This document shows positions 15,657 through 23,567 of a stretch of 33,844 bases of DNA, piece by piece. The first letter of the stretch is position 1, and the number at the start of each line of letters is the position of its first letter. Under the pieces are notes generated by a model that had not been told where the DNA came from, did no database searches, and worked only from the letters and a program-made list of their open reading frames with translations. Position numbers and translations under genes: made by a program. Origin of the DNA: Clostridium sp. (GTDB taxonomy: Bacteria > Bacillota > Clostridia > Lachnospirales > Lachnospiraceae). The stretch lies in the NCBI GenBank assembly GCA_023663815.1, contig JAMPGS010000022.1, positions 1 through 33,844 on the forward strand. Reading direction: 5' to 3'.

Positions 15657-17081
15657 CTAGTATCTCGTCATAAAATAATCCGCTCCGGCAAGGGAACTCA
15701 TGGAAATTTTCCTTCCCCAATGCACGCCGCCGTTGTAATTCCCCTCGGCCACCGTAACGCTGTCGGAATTTACCTCCAGAACAATCACGGAATGAGTGTT
15801 TCCGTTCATTCTGACAATATCCCCCACTCTCACTTGGGAAGCGTCGTAATATAACCGGGCGCGTGCGTTTCCAAATGCCGCGTCGCTTAACATAAACGCA
15901 AAACCTGCGCATCCATAGCCGCCGCTGTAAATTCCGCCTTTCCACGCATAAAAATTCTCGTTCGTCCATGGGGTTCCGTCAGGGTAGGAGGACTTCAATC
16001 CTATCATTGCGCTATAGATTGCGGAGGAATCCTGCGCGATATCCTGATATTTTATATCCTCCTTCTTGCAGACTGAACAGACATAGCGTTCATAATTTTG
16101 ATTGCCCTGCGTCCCGGAATCCACAAGCTCATAATGGTGCCCTAAAGCATTTCCCGTGGTCTCGCCGCACCGCTGGCAGGTAGAAGGCTTCTCGCAGGTG
16201 GCCTCCGCAAACGTGTGGCCCAAAGCTTCCCCTTCTTTTTCCTTGCAATATTTACAGGTTTTAGGCTCCGTGCAGGTAGCCTCCGCAAAATCATGCCCCG
16301 GCGCTTCTCCCACGCTCTCGCCGCAGCGTTTACAAACCTGCGCTTCCAGACAGCTTACTCGCTCTAAATCATGTCCCAGCGCTTTCCCTTCTTTTTCCCC
16401 GCACCGCTTACAGGTTTTGGGGTCGGTACAGGTGGCTTCCTCAAAATCATGCCCTAAAGGCTCTCCCTTTTCCTCCTTACAGCGGCTGCAGATTTCCGGT
16501 TCCGTGCAGGTGGCCTCTACAAAATCATGCCCCGGCGCTTCCCCAATTTCTTCCTTGCAGCGGCTGCAGACCACAGGCGCAAGGCAGTCCTTAATCTGCT
16601 CTACATGCCCTAAGGCCTCCTCCACCTCTTCCCCGCAGCGAAGGCATAAGCCCGGCTCCGTGCAGGTGGCCTCACCGCTTTCATGTCCCAGCGGCTCGCC
16701 CTCCGTAAGCGCGCACAATTCGCAGGTTTTAGGCGTAACGCAGTCCGCATCCACATAAGAATGTTCCCGCACCACCAAACGGCATCGATACCTGTGAATT
16801 CCCAAACGGGCGGTTACCGTGGTTTCTCCGGGTGAAACGCCGGTAATTTCTCCCGCTCCCTCCTCGCCAATCTTTGCAATTTCCTCATTTCCAATTTCCC
16901 AGCGCAAGCCCTCCCGCTCAAGCTGCAGGGTGGGCAAAACCGTCTCCTCAGGGCAAATTTCATATGTATCCTCCGCAAAACCGCTGGCGTTCACATCATA
17001 GGCGTGATAACCGATACCTCCGCCCGCGATAGCGGCAACAGCGGCGGCTGCCGCAATCAATATTTTTACATTTCTTTTCAT
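15657..17081 (-). CDS. Exported papain-like cysteine peptidase with Big_2 domain and Cys-rich repeats
   Basis: A 474-residue protein. Residues 1-28 are a signal or anchor helix (KILIAAAAAVAAIAGGGIGY). Residues ~45-106 look like a bacterial Ig-like Big_2 domain (ITGVSPGETTVTARL). Residues 107-314 are eight exact-length 26-residue repeats of H-x6-C-x5-C-x2-C-x8-G. Residues ~330-474 form a small CHAP/NlpC-like cysteine peptidase or amidase domain with GYGCAGFAFMLSD (Cys), GNTHSVIVLEV (His) and AEGNYNGG (likely Asn/Glu). It probably acts outside the membrane on peptidoglycan or a surface protein; the substrate is unknown. GGAGG precedes the ATG. It is the only exported enzyme in the island and has its own promoter. 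Confidence 0.82.
   Translation of the reverse strand: MKRNVKILIAAAAAVAAIAGGGIGYHAYDVNASGFAEDTYEICPEETVLPTLQLEREGLRWEIGNEEIAKIGEEGAGEITGVSPGETTVTARLGIHRYRCRLVVREHSYVDADCVTPKTCELCALTEGEPLGHESGEATCTEPGLCLRCGEEVEEALGHVEQIKDCLAPVVCSRCKEEIGEAPGHDFVEATCTEPEICSRCKEEKGEPLGHDFEEATCTDPKTCKRCGEKEGKALGHDLERVSCLEAQVCKRCGESVGEAPGHDFAEATCTEPKTCKYCKEKEGEALGHTFAEATCEKPSTCQRCGETTGNALGHHYELVDSGTQGNQNYERYVCSVCKKEDIKYQDIAQDSSAIYSAMIGLKSSYPDGTPWTNENFYAWKGGIYSGGYGCAGFAFMLSDAAFGNARARLYYDASQVRVGDIVRMNGNTHSVIVLEVNSDSVTVAEGNYNGGVHWGRKISMSSLAGADYFMTRY
16140..16763 (-). repeat. Eight tandem 78-bp coding repeats (Cys/His-rich)
   Basis: Each unit encodes 26 residues beginning at His and ending Leu/Pro-Gly, with Cys at unit positions 8, 14 and 17 (e.g. 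HDFAEATCTEPKTCKYC). All eight are the same length; His1 and the three Cys are invariant. The pattern could bind metal or form disulfides. Similar 'ATCTEPKTC..C' repeats occur in many clostridial surface proteins, but their role is unknown. Confidence 0.9.
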
Positions 17082-17140
17082 TCTTTTTTTCCTCCGTTTG
17101 TTTTCTTAATTGATTTTATTTTCGTAAATTGGTTATCTTT

Positions 17141-17185
17141 AGTATAGCAAAACGCCTTTCCCCGCTTTTCAAGTTAAGTTTACAC
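17141..17185 (-). promoter_or_regulatory. Extended -10 promoter with shared upstream motif, cysteine peptidase gene
   Basis: Minus strand: TGTAAACTTAACTTGAAAA (17166-17184), 19 nt, then TATACT (17141-17146) preceded by TGC (extended -10). The same motif and spacing occur before the 22455-22793 gene. Confidence 0.5.
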
Positions 17186-18961
17186 TTTCCGCTCTCTTCT
17201 GGATGCAAGAATTTTTTCGCGAAACGCCCACAGGATACAAAAGCAAAATCCCGCCGCCCCTGCTTTTGCCAAATCATAGGTGATAAGCTCCTGCACCAGC
17301 TCTTTGCTCAAGATTCCATATGCGCTTCCGCTCCGCATGGAAACACCGTAAACGAAGGTCATTGCGTAAAGCATACAAACCAATACCCAATATCTGTTTC
17401 CCTTCAGATAAATTGCAATCAGCGTCCTATCCCGCTGTTCCAAAATACTATACTGAAAAAGCAAAACGGCCGCCAGCGATAGCAGCGCTACCGCCGCCCA
17501 GCGAAAGCTCCTGCCGTTTTGGAACATAACAAGGTTTTTCTCCGTCACAAGATACGCAATATTCATACTCAGCGCGCTCCCTGCAAAAAGACCGACAAAA
17601 TTCCCTGATGAAAAGACCGCGCAGATTAGCAGCAAAAGCTTTATCCATGAAAATCCAAAGGCCGCAAGCAGATAAATTCCAAGTCCCAAAATCGCCATGC
17701 TTATAGCTATTATATCCCTTTTTGCCAGATACAGCATCCACTTTCCAATGGATAATGCAAAAAAAAGATACATTGCGGCTGAAAATTCCACCGCCATTTC
17801 TGGGCGGAAAATCAGCTTCCATGCGGCTGCTCCCAAAAAAAGAAACGCTGTCCCCACCGCAAAGGAAGCTTTCTTATGCTCTCTTTTATAGGAAATGGAG
17901 GGATGAAAAATCAGCTTCTCCAAATCATTCAGCACCTCGTCCATGGACTGATATCGGTCGTCCGGGTAATACCTGCACATTTTTTCTATAGCCACATACA
18001 GCTCGTCCGAACCGTATATTGGCCGCGGAAGCACATACCCCTGCCGATACTGCTCCTTGGAATTAACATAATAAGCGTCCGCTCCCGGAAATTTAAGCCC
18101 GTTCAATAATACATATAAAAGCATCCCAAAGGAATAAATATCCGCCGTATTGTCATATTTTTCTGCGCTCCCCACCACCTCAGGCGCTCCATATCCTTTG
18201 GTAAAGGCAACCGTGCTGGCCAGCCCGTTGTCCGCCAGCTTTGCAATGCCAAAATCACCCAGCTTATAACGCCTGCTTTTGGGCGCATAGAAAATATTTT
18301 CTAATTTCACGTCCCGGTGCAGCACATTGTCCCCATGGGCGGCCGCCAGCCCTTTCCCGATATCGTATGCAAGCCGGAGAATTTCTTTTTCCTCATAGGC
18401 CGCCAAGGCCGCCGGATAAAGCTTAACCTTACCGGACTTTTCCCGCGATAAAACAGGCGTCAGCTTTTCCATCAGGATAAACTGCAATTTCAGGCAGCCT
18501 CCCTCAAAGTCTTTTTCGCTTGGCTCGACGCTTGCGGAAGTCGATATCCCTGTGGCAGATTGGTTCTCGTGGCAGTCGCCAAGCTCTTGTGGGCACGGCT
18601 TTTGCTCGCTGCCCGCAGGGATAAACACGCGGTTGTTGCCGTCCACCCATACAGGCAGTTCCGTATAATCATAAATTTTGACAATATTGTCCTGAAAAAG
18701 CCCGATGCTTTTCTGCGCCTCCACAGTGCTTTTAAAAAACTCCGAGTCCACATGCTTTTCCCCAAATCCAATGACCTTGACGGCATATTTCTTTTTGGGG
18801 TTTTCCTTCAACGCCGCCTCGTATACCAGCGCGGCCCCTCCCCTGCCCAATAGCTGAAATTTTTTAGCCGTCCTTGTAAAAGAATATTTCGGAAAAGGAT
18901 ATCCCTGTTCCTCTATTTGTATTAAAATTGCTTCAATTTCTTCATTTGTCCACAGATACAT
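17180..18961 (-). CDS. Membrane Ser/Thr protein kinase (paralogue 2)
   Basis: A 593-residue protein. Cytoplasmic kinase domain ~33-345: glycine loop LGRGGAALVYE, catalytic Lys62 (YAVKVIG), HRDVKLEN from 215, DFG at 236-238, APE at 259-261. All catalytic residues are present. A Ser/Gln-rich insertion (~115-155) sits between β4 and β5. After ~365 come about seven hydrophobic helices (ASFAVGTAFLFLGAAAWKLI, LLLLICAVFSSGNFVGLFAG and others) with no large extracellular domain such as PASTA, so it may sense the membrane state or a membrane partner. The ATG overlaps the upstream kinase stop (TAATG) with GGAGAAG before it. It shares the N-terminal [IV]-x-EEGGYxFP-like lead-in with its neighbour, which points to tandem duplication. 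Confidence 0.93.
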   Translation of the reverse strand: MYLWTNEEIEAILIQIEEQGYPFPKYSFTRTAKKFQLLGRGGAALVYEAALKENPKKKYAVKVIGFGEKHVDSEFFKSTVEAQKSIGLFQDNIVKIYDYTELPVWVDGNNRVFIPAGSEQKPCPQELGDCHENQSATGISTSASVEPSEKDFEGGCLKLQFILMEKLTPVLSREKSGKVKLYPAALAAYEEKEILRLAYDIGKGLAAAHGDNVLHRDVKLENIFYAPKSRRYKLGDFGIAKLADNGLASTVAFTKGYGAPEVVGSAEKYDNTADIYSFGMLLYVLLNGLKFPGADAYYVNSKEQYRQGYVLPRPIYGSDELYVAIEKMCRYYPDDRYQSMDEVLNDLEKLIFHPSISYKREHKKASFAVGTAFLFLGAAAWKLIFRPEMAVEFSAAMYLFFALSIGKWMLYLAKRDIIAISMAILGLGIYLLAAFGFSWIKLLLLICAVFSSGNFVGLFAGSALSMNIAYLVTEKNLVMFQNGRSFRWAAVALLSLAAVLLFQYSILEQRDRTLIAIYLKGNRYWVLVCMLYAMTFVYGVSMRSGSAYGILSKELVQELITYDLAKAGAAGFCFCILWAFREKILASRRERKV

Positions 18962-20754
18962 TAATTTTCTTCTCCGTTTTCATCGTAAGCCCCCTGCCAT
19001 ATCTTAACGAGCGGCATCACCAAGGACACCGTTATTCCTGTCCTGACTAGATGAATCCTCTGAAGGATTTCTGGAATCACAATTCCTTTGAAACGTTGCA
19101 AAATCATCAAGACAATACCTGAAATAATCATAATCACCGTCAGCATATCATAAAAGAAAGACCAGCAAAAAGTTCTATGGCGACTGACTTTCCCCCTCTG
19201 GTTTTCCATCAATATCCAACTGTTTGACAGCACAAGTAATAAAGCAAGTAAAAGCCAGCTCACGTCATGGCGGTATATCCAGTCCATCCACGATAATTTC
19301 TCCGTAAACGCCGTCAGCATCCACAATCCAGTTCCGGCCGCGCCAGCCCCTGCCAGTACGGGAACGCCGGAGGCTAAGCCCGCAAACAATAGAATATGGG
19401 GCGCATGAATCCCCACAGTATAGGCGGAAAACACGCCGGACAATGCCGCCCCTATCCCAAAGACAATCTGTAATTCCCGAATCTGCAATAGAACCGCCTC
19501 CACCAAAACCGCAACCGGAAAAATCCAAAACTGCCACTTTGCCGCAAATGCCGTTTCCCTTTGCAGTCCTTTTAATAATGCCGCGGAAAGTAAGGCCAAA
19601 AGGATAAGCCGCCTAATGCCTGCCTGACGGTAATATTTATCCTCCTCTTCCTGCCGCCGCTTTCTTGCGATTCGGTCGGGGATAAGTAAATCTGCTTCCC
19701 CCCGCACGCCTGCTTTTTCCTTTTCGTCTCTATAAGTTTCAGTAGCCAAATCCGCCAGCTCAACGTTATCCTCCGCCGCAATTTCTCTTTTGCCCACGGC
19801 GTAATTCCAATCCGCAAGCACGTTTTTCATGGACTGATAACGCTCCTCCTGCCGATAGCTGCACATTTTCCGTATCACACGCACCATTTCCTCGGAGGCT
19901 TTTTCCGGCGCGGGAAAGATAAAATCCGGGTTGTACTGCACCATATTTACATAATACCCCTCCGAACCGGGAAATTTAAGCCCGTTCAGCAACAAGTACA
20001 AGGTGATGCCAAAGGAATAAATATCCGCCGTTGCATTGTAGGATTCCCTTAGCCGGTACTCTATCTCAGGCGCGCCGTAACCGTCCGTATATATCACCGT
20101 CTCAGCGTTTCCCTCCTCTGCGTACTTTGCCATCCCAAAGTCGCCCAGCTTATAACATTCTTCTTTTTTATCCCAAAATATGTTTTCCAGCTTAATATCC
20201 CTATGTAAAACAAAATTGTCATGAGCAGTCAAAACCGCCTGCCCTATCTGCATTGCCAGCTTCAGTATTTCCTCCTCTTCCTTTAACGCCTCCAATGCCA
20301 GCATACTATTTTGGAATTTATCTCTCACCAAAATATTTTCCAATTTTTCCATAAGAATAAACTGAAGTGGGATTCCCTCCCCGCTCCAGTTTTCCTTCCC
20401 CTGCTCCTCTACCCTGCGCAGCTTTCCCTCCTCGTCCAGAAAAACACAAAGCTCTCTTGTATCTATTATTTTCAATATGTAAGGCGACTGTCCGCTTAGC
20501 TTCCTTTGCAGGTTTGTCGTTCTGCGGAATTCGTCGGAAGTAACCGTATGCCTTTCCAGCCCTATCATTTTCATTGCGTAACGCTCTTTTTGATTTTCCC
20601 GGTCAACCATCTCATAGACCACGGAAAAGCCGCCTTTTCCCAAAAGGTGAAATTGCTGATTTATCCGGTAAAACTTGCATTGCGGAAACAGATATCCCCC
20701 TTCTTCCAATTCCTCCAAAACCGCTTCCACGACGTCTTTGTCTAAATTCAGCAT
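18961..20754 (-). CDS. Membrane Ser/Thr protein kinase (paralogue 1)
   Basis: A 597-residue protein. Kinase domain ~33-320 with LGKGGFSVVYE, Lys62 (YAMKMIG), HRDIKLEN from 184, DFG at 205-207 and APE at 228-230; it looks fully catalytic. A charged linker (~350-415, rich in Glu/Arg) leads to about seven hydrophobic helices in the C-terminal third, with very short loops. I placed the start at 20754 (GGGGAG before it), which overlaps the FHA gene stop by 7 bp; the longer frame starting at 20937 lies inside the FHA gene. It is clearly related to the next kinase gene in both kinase sequence and layout. Paired kinases could form heterodimers or work in series (inference). Confidence 0.93.
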   Translation of the reverse strand: MLNLDKDVVEAVLEELEEGGYLFPQCKFYRINQQFHLLGKGGFSVVYEMVDRENQKERYAMKMIGLERHTVTSDEFRRTTNLQRKLSGQSPYILKIIDTRELCVFLDEEGKLRRVEEQGKENWSGEGIPLQFILMEKLENILVRDKFQNSMLALEALKEEEEILKLAMQIGQAVLTAHDNFVLHRDIKLENIFWDKKEECYKLGDFGMAKYAEEGNAETVIYTDGYGAPEIEYRLRESYNATADIYSFGITLYLLLNGLKFPGSEGYYVNMVQYNPDFIFPAPEKASEEMVRVIRKMCSYRQEERYQSMKNVLADWNYAVGKREIAAEDNVELADLATETYRDEKEKAGVRGEADLLIPDRIARKRRQEEEDKYYRQAGIRRLILLALLSAALLKGLQRETAFAAKWQFWIFPVAVLVEAVLLQIRELQIVFGIGAALSGVFSAYTVGIHAPHILLFAGLASGVPVLAGAGAAGTGLWMLTAFTEKLSWMDWIYRHDVSWLLLALLLVLSNSWILMENQRGKVSRHRTFCWSFFYDMLTVIMIISGIVLMILQRFKGIVIPEILQRIHLVRTGITVSLVMPLVKIWQGAYDENGEEN

Positions 20755-21308
20755 AGCTCCCCTCTCTGTCTTTTCAGGCTGATGTTCCCCGCCATATAAG
20801 TAACGTCTCCCATACAGATTGCCAGCCCGTCCTTGCTTTCCACCACAGTCCCCTTGGCGGGCGTTTCCATCTGCGTGCTCCATTCGCCGTCGGTAAAGGT
20901 AAAGACGGCGCGGCCTTTTGTCTCTTCCGCTCTCCATCCCTCCTCAAAATAATGAGTGGAAAACATCGCCCAAATTGTCTGGGCATTGATTACCGCTTCC
21001 TCCCCGCCTCCAAAAATAAGGACGTCTCCCTCCGCAAGCATAATCGGTTTTACCCTTCCGTTCAATCCCGCCTTTATATGCTTTCCGTTATATACGGTTC
21101 CGTTTTTTCCGTAATTATCCACGTAAAACCAACTTCCGTCCATATTTTGAAACGTGCCGTGTCTGCGGCTCACGGTGGAGGAGTACATTTTAATATCCGG
21201 CAGGTTTCCCTTCGAGGGCCGCCCTATCTTCCAGACAAGCTTATCGTCCAGCGGATAGTCATGCAGCCAGCCGTTTTCAATCACAATTAAATTATTTCTA
21301 CCATTCAT
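20748..21308 (-). CDS. FHA domain protein
   Basis: A 186-residue protein with an N-terminal FHA domain: WKIGRPSKGNLPDIK (GR), STVSRRHGTFQ (S-x-R-H) and YVDNYGKNGTVYNGKHI (NGT), i.e. all canonical phospho-Thr-binding positions. Residues ~115-186 form a second, unrecognised β-rich segment (FTFTDGEWSTQMETPAKGTV). There is no signal peptide or TM. The ATG overlaps the HTH gene end by 11 bp, with GGAG upstream, and its end overlaps the kinase start. It probably recruits or scaffolds the phosphorylated kinases encoded immediately downstream. Confidence 0.92.
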   Translation of the reverse strand: MNGRNNLIVIENGWLHDYPLDDKLVWKIGRPSKGNLPDIKMYSSTVSRRHGTFQNMDGSWFYVDNYGKNGTVYNGKHIKAGLNGRVKPIMLAEGDVLIFGGGEEAVINAQTIWAMFSTHYFEEGWRAEETKGRAVFTFTDGEWSTQMETPAKGTVVESKDGLAICMGDVTYMAGNISLKRQRGELC

Positions 21309-22308
21309 CGTCCATCTCCGGTAATTCTGTAATAAAAAATTCCACTTCGGGCAGATTCAGCGCCTCCAAAATTTCCCGCGCGTATCTGCACAGCTCGTCC
21401 GGGTCAAACTGCTCCGAATCCGCGGCCAGCATATCGTTGAGGCTCGCATCATCTAATATAAACATAATCACGCTCTCAAAAATATTCTTCGCGCAAAGGG
21501 GCTCCATATGCGCCAACCGAAGCATGTCGTCAATTTGATCGTGGTCCATACTCAAATGCAGTCCCAGCGAGATAATTTTATTCCGGGTTGGATACCACTT
21601 GTTCTGATAAATCGCCGACACGCACTGCCGGAGCGAGGACGACCACCCTTGTCCCTGCGCCATATCGAATACGCTGGTGGAAAATCTCTGATAATTTGAT
21701 TCAATGCACATTTTCACGTAAGCGTAAAATTTATGGTAAGAAAAGGAAAACATGGATATATTATCCGCTATAAATTTTTCCAGCTCGTCCTCGTCATGGA
21801 CCGCCGACAGTTTTTTATCAAACTTCACCGTGCTAATATTTTCTGTATCCGAAGCGCTTTCCCTGAGTATATTTTCTTTTACCCTATTTAAAATATATTG
21901 ATATTTGTCAATTGCTTCCGTTCCATAATTTCCATTTAAAACAAATATGCAGATACAGTCCTCCAGACTTTTGGAATATAACGCCGGGTACCGCCCATAT
22001 CTTTGCAGCAGTTGATTCATATGTTCCATATCGTACCCGGCCGTCATTCCTATCCGTAAAAAAGTTTCCCTGTTTTTGGGGATGGAGCCCTTGCACCATT
22101 TATCCACAGATACCCGGCTTACTCCGCACTTTTCGGCAAATTTTGATTTCGTATAGCCGCTTTCTGCAATGATTTTGTTTACCTTCTCGGACCATTGCTC
22201 CTGCTGAGTTTTTATCATTGGGAGGATCCTGCTTTCCAGCTCCTCCACATCCTCGCATTTTGCTATCTCGTCTTTTACATATACCGTTTCTAATTCTTTT
22301 TTGTCCAT
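21298..22308 (-). CDS. HTH regulator with an internally duplicated HTH-like module
   Basis: A 336-residue protein. An XRE-like helix-turn-helix lies at ~45-85 (SGYTKSKFAEKCGVSRVSVDKW). The following ~60 residues (ETFLRIGMTAGYDMEHMNQL... then LEDCICIFVLNG) are echoed near the C-terminus (NKIISLGLHLSMDHDQIDDM... then FESVIMFILDD), preceded by a diverged HTH-like stretch. So the protein seems to be a tandem repeat of one module, the second with a degraded DNA reader. The start at 22308 is chosen because the region upstream is an operator-like palindrome array; its ribosome-binding site is weak. It is the first regulatory gene of the island and a natural candidate for controlling it. Confidence 0.8.
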   Translation of the reverse strand: MDKKELETVYVKDEIAKCEDVEELESRILPMIKTQQEQWSEKVNKIIAESGYTKSKFAEKCGVSRVSVDKWCKGSIPKNRETFLRIGMTAGYDMEHMNQLLQRYGRYPALYSKSLEDCICIFVLNGNYGTEAIDKYQYILNRVKENILRESASDTENISTVKFDKKLSAVHDEDELEKFIADNISMFSFSYHKFYAYVKMCIESNYQRFSTSVFDMAQGQGWSSSLRQCVSAIYQNKWYPTRNKIISLGLHLSMDHDQIDDMLRLAHMEPLCAKNIFESVIMFILDDASLNDMLAADSEQFDPDELCRYAREILEALNLPEVEFFITELPEMDDEW

Positions 22309-22345
22309 CGGTCTGTTCCATTCGCCGTTTTTTATCGTTGCTTTT

Positions 22346-22448
22346 ATCGCGATTTTTTTATCACGGTATTTGTATTGCAATGTTTTTACCGCGATTTCTT
22401 TGTCGTGATTTTTGCATCGCGGTATTTGTATTGCAATATTTTTACCGC
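22346..22448. repeat. Iterated palindrome array before the HTH gene
   Basis: Two 30-bp near-identical dyads, GCGGTA-N5-ATTGCAAT-N5-TACCGC, at 22419-22448 and (first base changed to A) 22363-22392, centre-to-centre 56 bp. Between them TACCGCGAT (22387-22395) and ATCGCGGTA (22416-22424) form a further inverted repeat. ATCGCGAT at 22346-22353 is itself palindromic. The array fills the 146-bp gap between the small membrane protein gene and the HTH gene. Confidence 0.8.
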
Positions 22449-22454
22449 AGTTTT

Positions 22455-22793
22455 CTATCTCTGCATTTTTGCGTTGTAGGCCATTCTTACCGGAATAATC
22501 GGGAGGAACACCAGCGCCGCGATTGCAAAAATGAAAGTGCAAAAACCTGTTATGATGTCAAAGGGAAAGGGAATCACCAGCCAGCCCCATTTTGCAATTT
22601 TTCCTGCAATCGACAAGGCCGTTCCCAAGCCCCCAAACAGGTAAGCTACGATTGCTCCAATGATTCCAAATAAACCCAGATAGCCGCCAAAATCTGCAAG
22701 GAATCCTGAAAAACAATAGGTAAATACGATTCCTGTTACTGATAAAACTGTTGCTCCCAATGCAATATACTGTGCGATTTGTAATCTCTTCAT
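22455..22793 (-). CDS. Small membrane protein at the head of the island
   Basis: 112 residues with three to four hydrophobic segments (YIALGATVLSVTGIVFTYCF, GYLGLFGIIGAIVAYLFGGL, FDIITGFCTFIFAIAALVFL) and short basic ends (MKRLQIAQ, RMAYNAKMQR). No family was recognised. AAGGAG precedes the ATG. Two promoter-like sequences lie upstream, so transcription of the island probably begins here, but the palindrome array separates it from the next gene and it could be regulated separately. Confidence 0.75.
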   Translation of the reverse strand: MKRLQIAQYIALGATVLSVTGIVFTYCFSGFLADFGGYLGLFGIIGAIVAYLFGGLGTALSIAGKIAKWGWLVIPFPFDIITGFCTFIFAIAALVFLPIIPVRMAYNAKMQR

Positions 22794-22847
22794 TTTCTTT
22801 CTCTCCTTATGTTTTGTTTTTTCTCAGCGCCTCTTGCTGATAAACCT

Positions 22848-22892
22848 ATAATACATAAGAATTGAAAGGGCGTTTTCAGTTGAAGTTTACAT
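22848..22892 (-). promoter_or_regulatory. Proximal promoter with island-shared motif
   Basis: Minus strand: ATGTAAACTTCAACTGAAAA (22873-22892), 19 nt, then TATTAT (22848-22853). It matches the site before the cysteine peptidase gene at 16 of 20 motif positions with identical spacing. Confidence 0.45.
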
Positions 22893-22930
22893 TTTTCTCG
22901 CGGCGGTTTGCGGGGGCTTTTTCGGTAATT

Positions 22931-22959
22931 ATTATACCATACCAACTAAAAGAGTACAA
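22931..22959 (-). promoter_or_regulatory. Distal sigma-A-type promoter of the island
   Basis: Minus strand: TTGTAC (22954-22959), 17-bp spacer, TATAAT (22931-22936) with a TGG just before the -10. It gives a ~130-nt leader for the gene starting at 22793. Apart from the terminator below, nothing else was seen in the 312-bp gap 22794-23105. Confidence 0.65.
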
Positions 22960-23046
22960 ATAGCAGCAAGGTTTAAAAAAGCCCGATTTTAACCGGTAAC
23001 TTGATAACTTCCTTTTCAATCTCTTAATACACTCCTTTTTCAAACA

Positions 23047-23072
23047 AATAAGGGTGCTAAAACACCCTTATT
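23047..23072 (-). terminator. Rho-independent terminator of the small XRE gene
   Basis: A perfect 10-bp stem AATAAGGGTG / CACCCTTATT with a 6-nt loop, followed on the minus strand by TTTGTTTG. It lies 33 bp after the stop codon and separates this gene from the island promoter. Confidence 0.8.
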
Positions 23073-23105
23073 CCGTCATATCACATCTATTCTTTTCAGC
23101 AATTC

Positions 23106-23543
23106 CTACTTTTTCAAATATTTCAAAATACTGCAACACACAGCAGCTAAAGATAAACCTATAAATCCTCCCGCCCCGACAATCCCTATTATCTCAACAT
23201 ACCTAAACCGGTTTGCCGAAAAAGCCCATATACCCGCTGTTATTCCACAGAGAATGGCAAAGCCAATATACACTTTTTTTATTGCTTTTGCGTCGTCTCC
23301 GTTTTCTTCCCGCAAAGTATCTCGCGAAATGTCATTAGCACTATTAATACTGTTTCCTACCAGCTCGTCTATGCTTCTGTTCAACGCCCCGGATAAAAGT
23401 ATCAGCTGCTCAGGGTTGGGCGAGGTTTCGCCCAGCTCCCAGTTGGAAATAGTCTGTCTTGTAACTTTCACCCTTTCCGCCAGCTTTTCTTGTGAAAGGC
23501 CTTTTTCTTTCCGCAATGCATAAATATTTTTCCCTAATTCCAT
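23106..23543 (-). CDS. XRE-family regulator with C-terminal membrane helices
   Basis: 145 residues. An N-terminal HTH_3 domain (MELGKNIYALRKEKGLSQEK, then VTRQTISNWELGETSPNPEQL) is followed by a linker and two hydrophobic helices (KKVYIGFAILCGITAGIWAF, IIGIVGAGGFIGLSLAAVCC). This layout is common among Firmicutes membrane-tethered XRE regulators. I chose the ATG at 23543 because AAGGAGG precedes it. Monocistronic, with its own promoter (TTGCTT-18-TATACT, 23568-23597) and terminator. Targets are unknown; the adjacent island is a candidate. Confidence 0.85.
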   Translation of the reverse strand: MELGKNIYALRKEKGLSQEKLAERVKVTRQTISNWELGETSPNPEQLILLSGALNRSIDELVGNSINSANDISRDTLREENGDDAKAIKKVYIGFAILCGITAGIWAFSANRFRYVEIIGIVGAGGFIGLSLAAVCCSILKYLKK

Positions 23544-23567
23544 TTGTCGTCGCCTCCTTATGTAAAG

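Noticed and set aside
16156..16758. Plus-strand 200-codon open frame
   Set aside because: It is the antisense shadow of the eight 78-bp Cys repeats, Ser/Pro/Gln-rich with no start signal.
22363..22448. Two-repeat CRISPR array
   Set aside because: The 30-bp repeats are full-length dyads with related arms in the 26-bp spacer, only two copies exist and no cas gene is near; an operator-like array fits better.
6181..22793. Type VI secretion-like locus suggested by kinase, PP2C, FHA and ClpB-like ATPase
   Set aside because: No sheath, tube, baseplate, membrane-complex or spike genes are present, and the AAA+ lacks the ClpV layout. Only the regulatory resemblance is retained.
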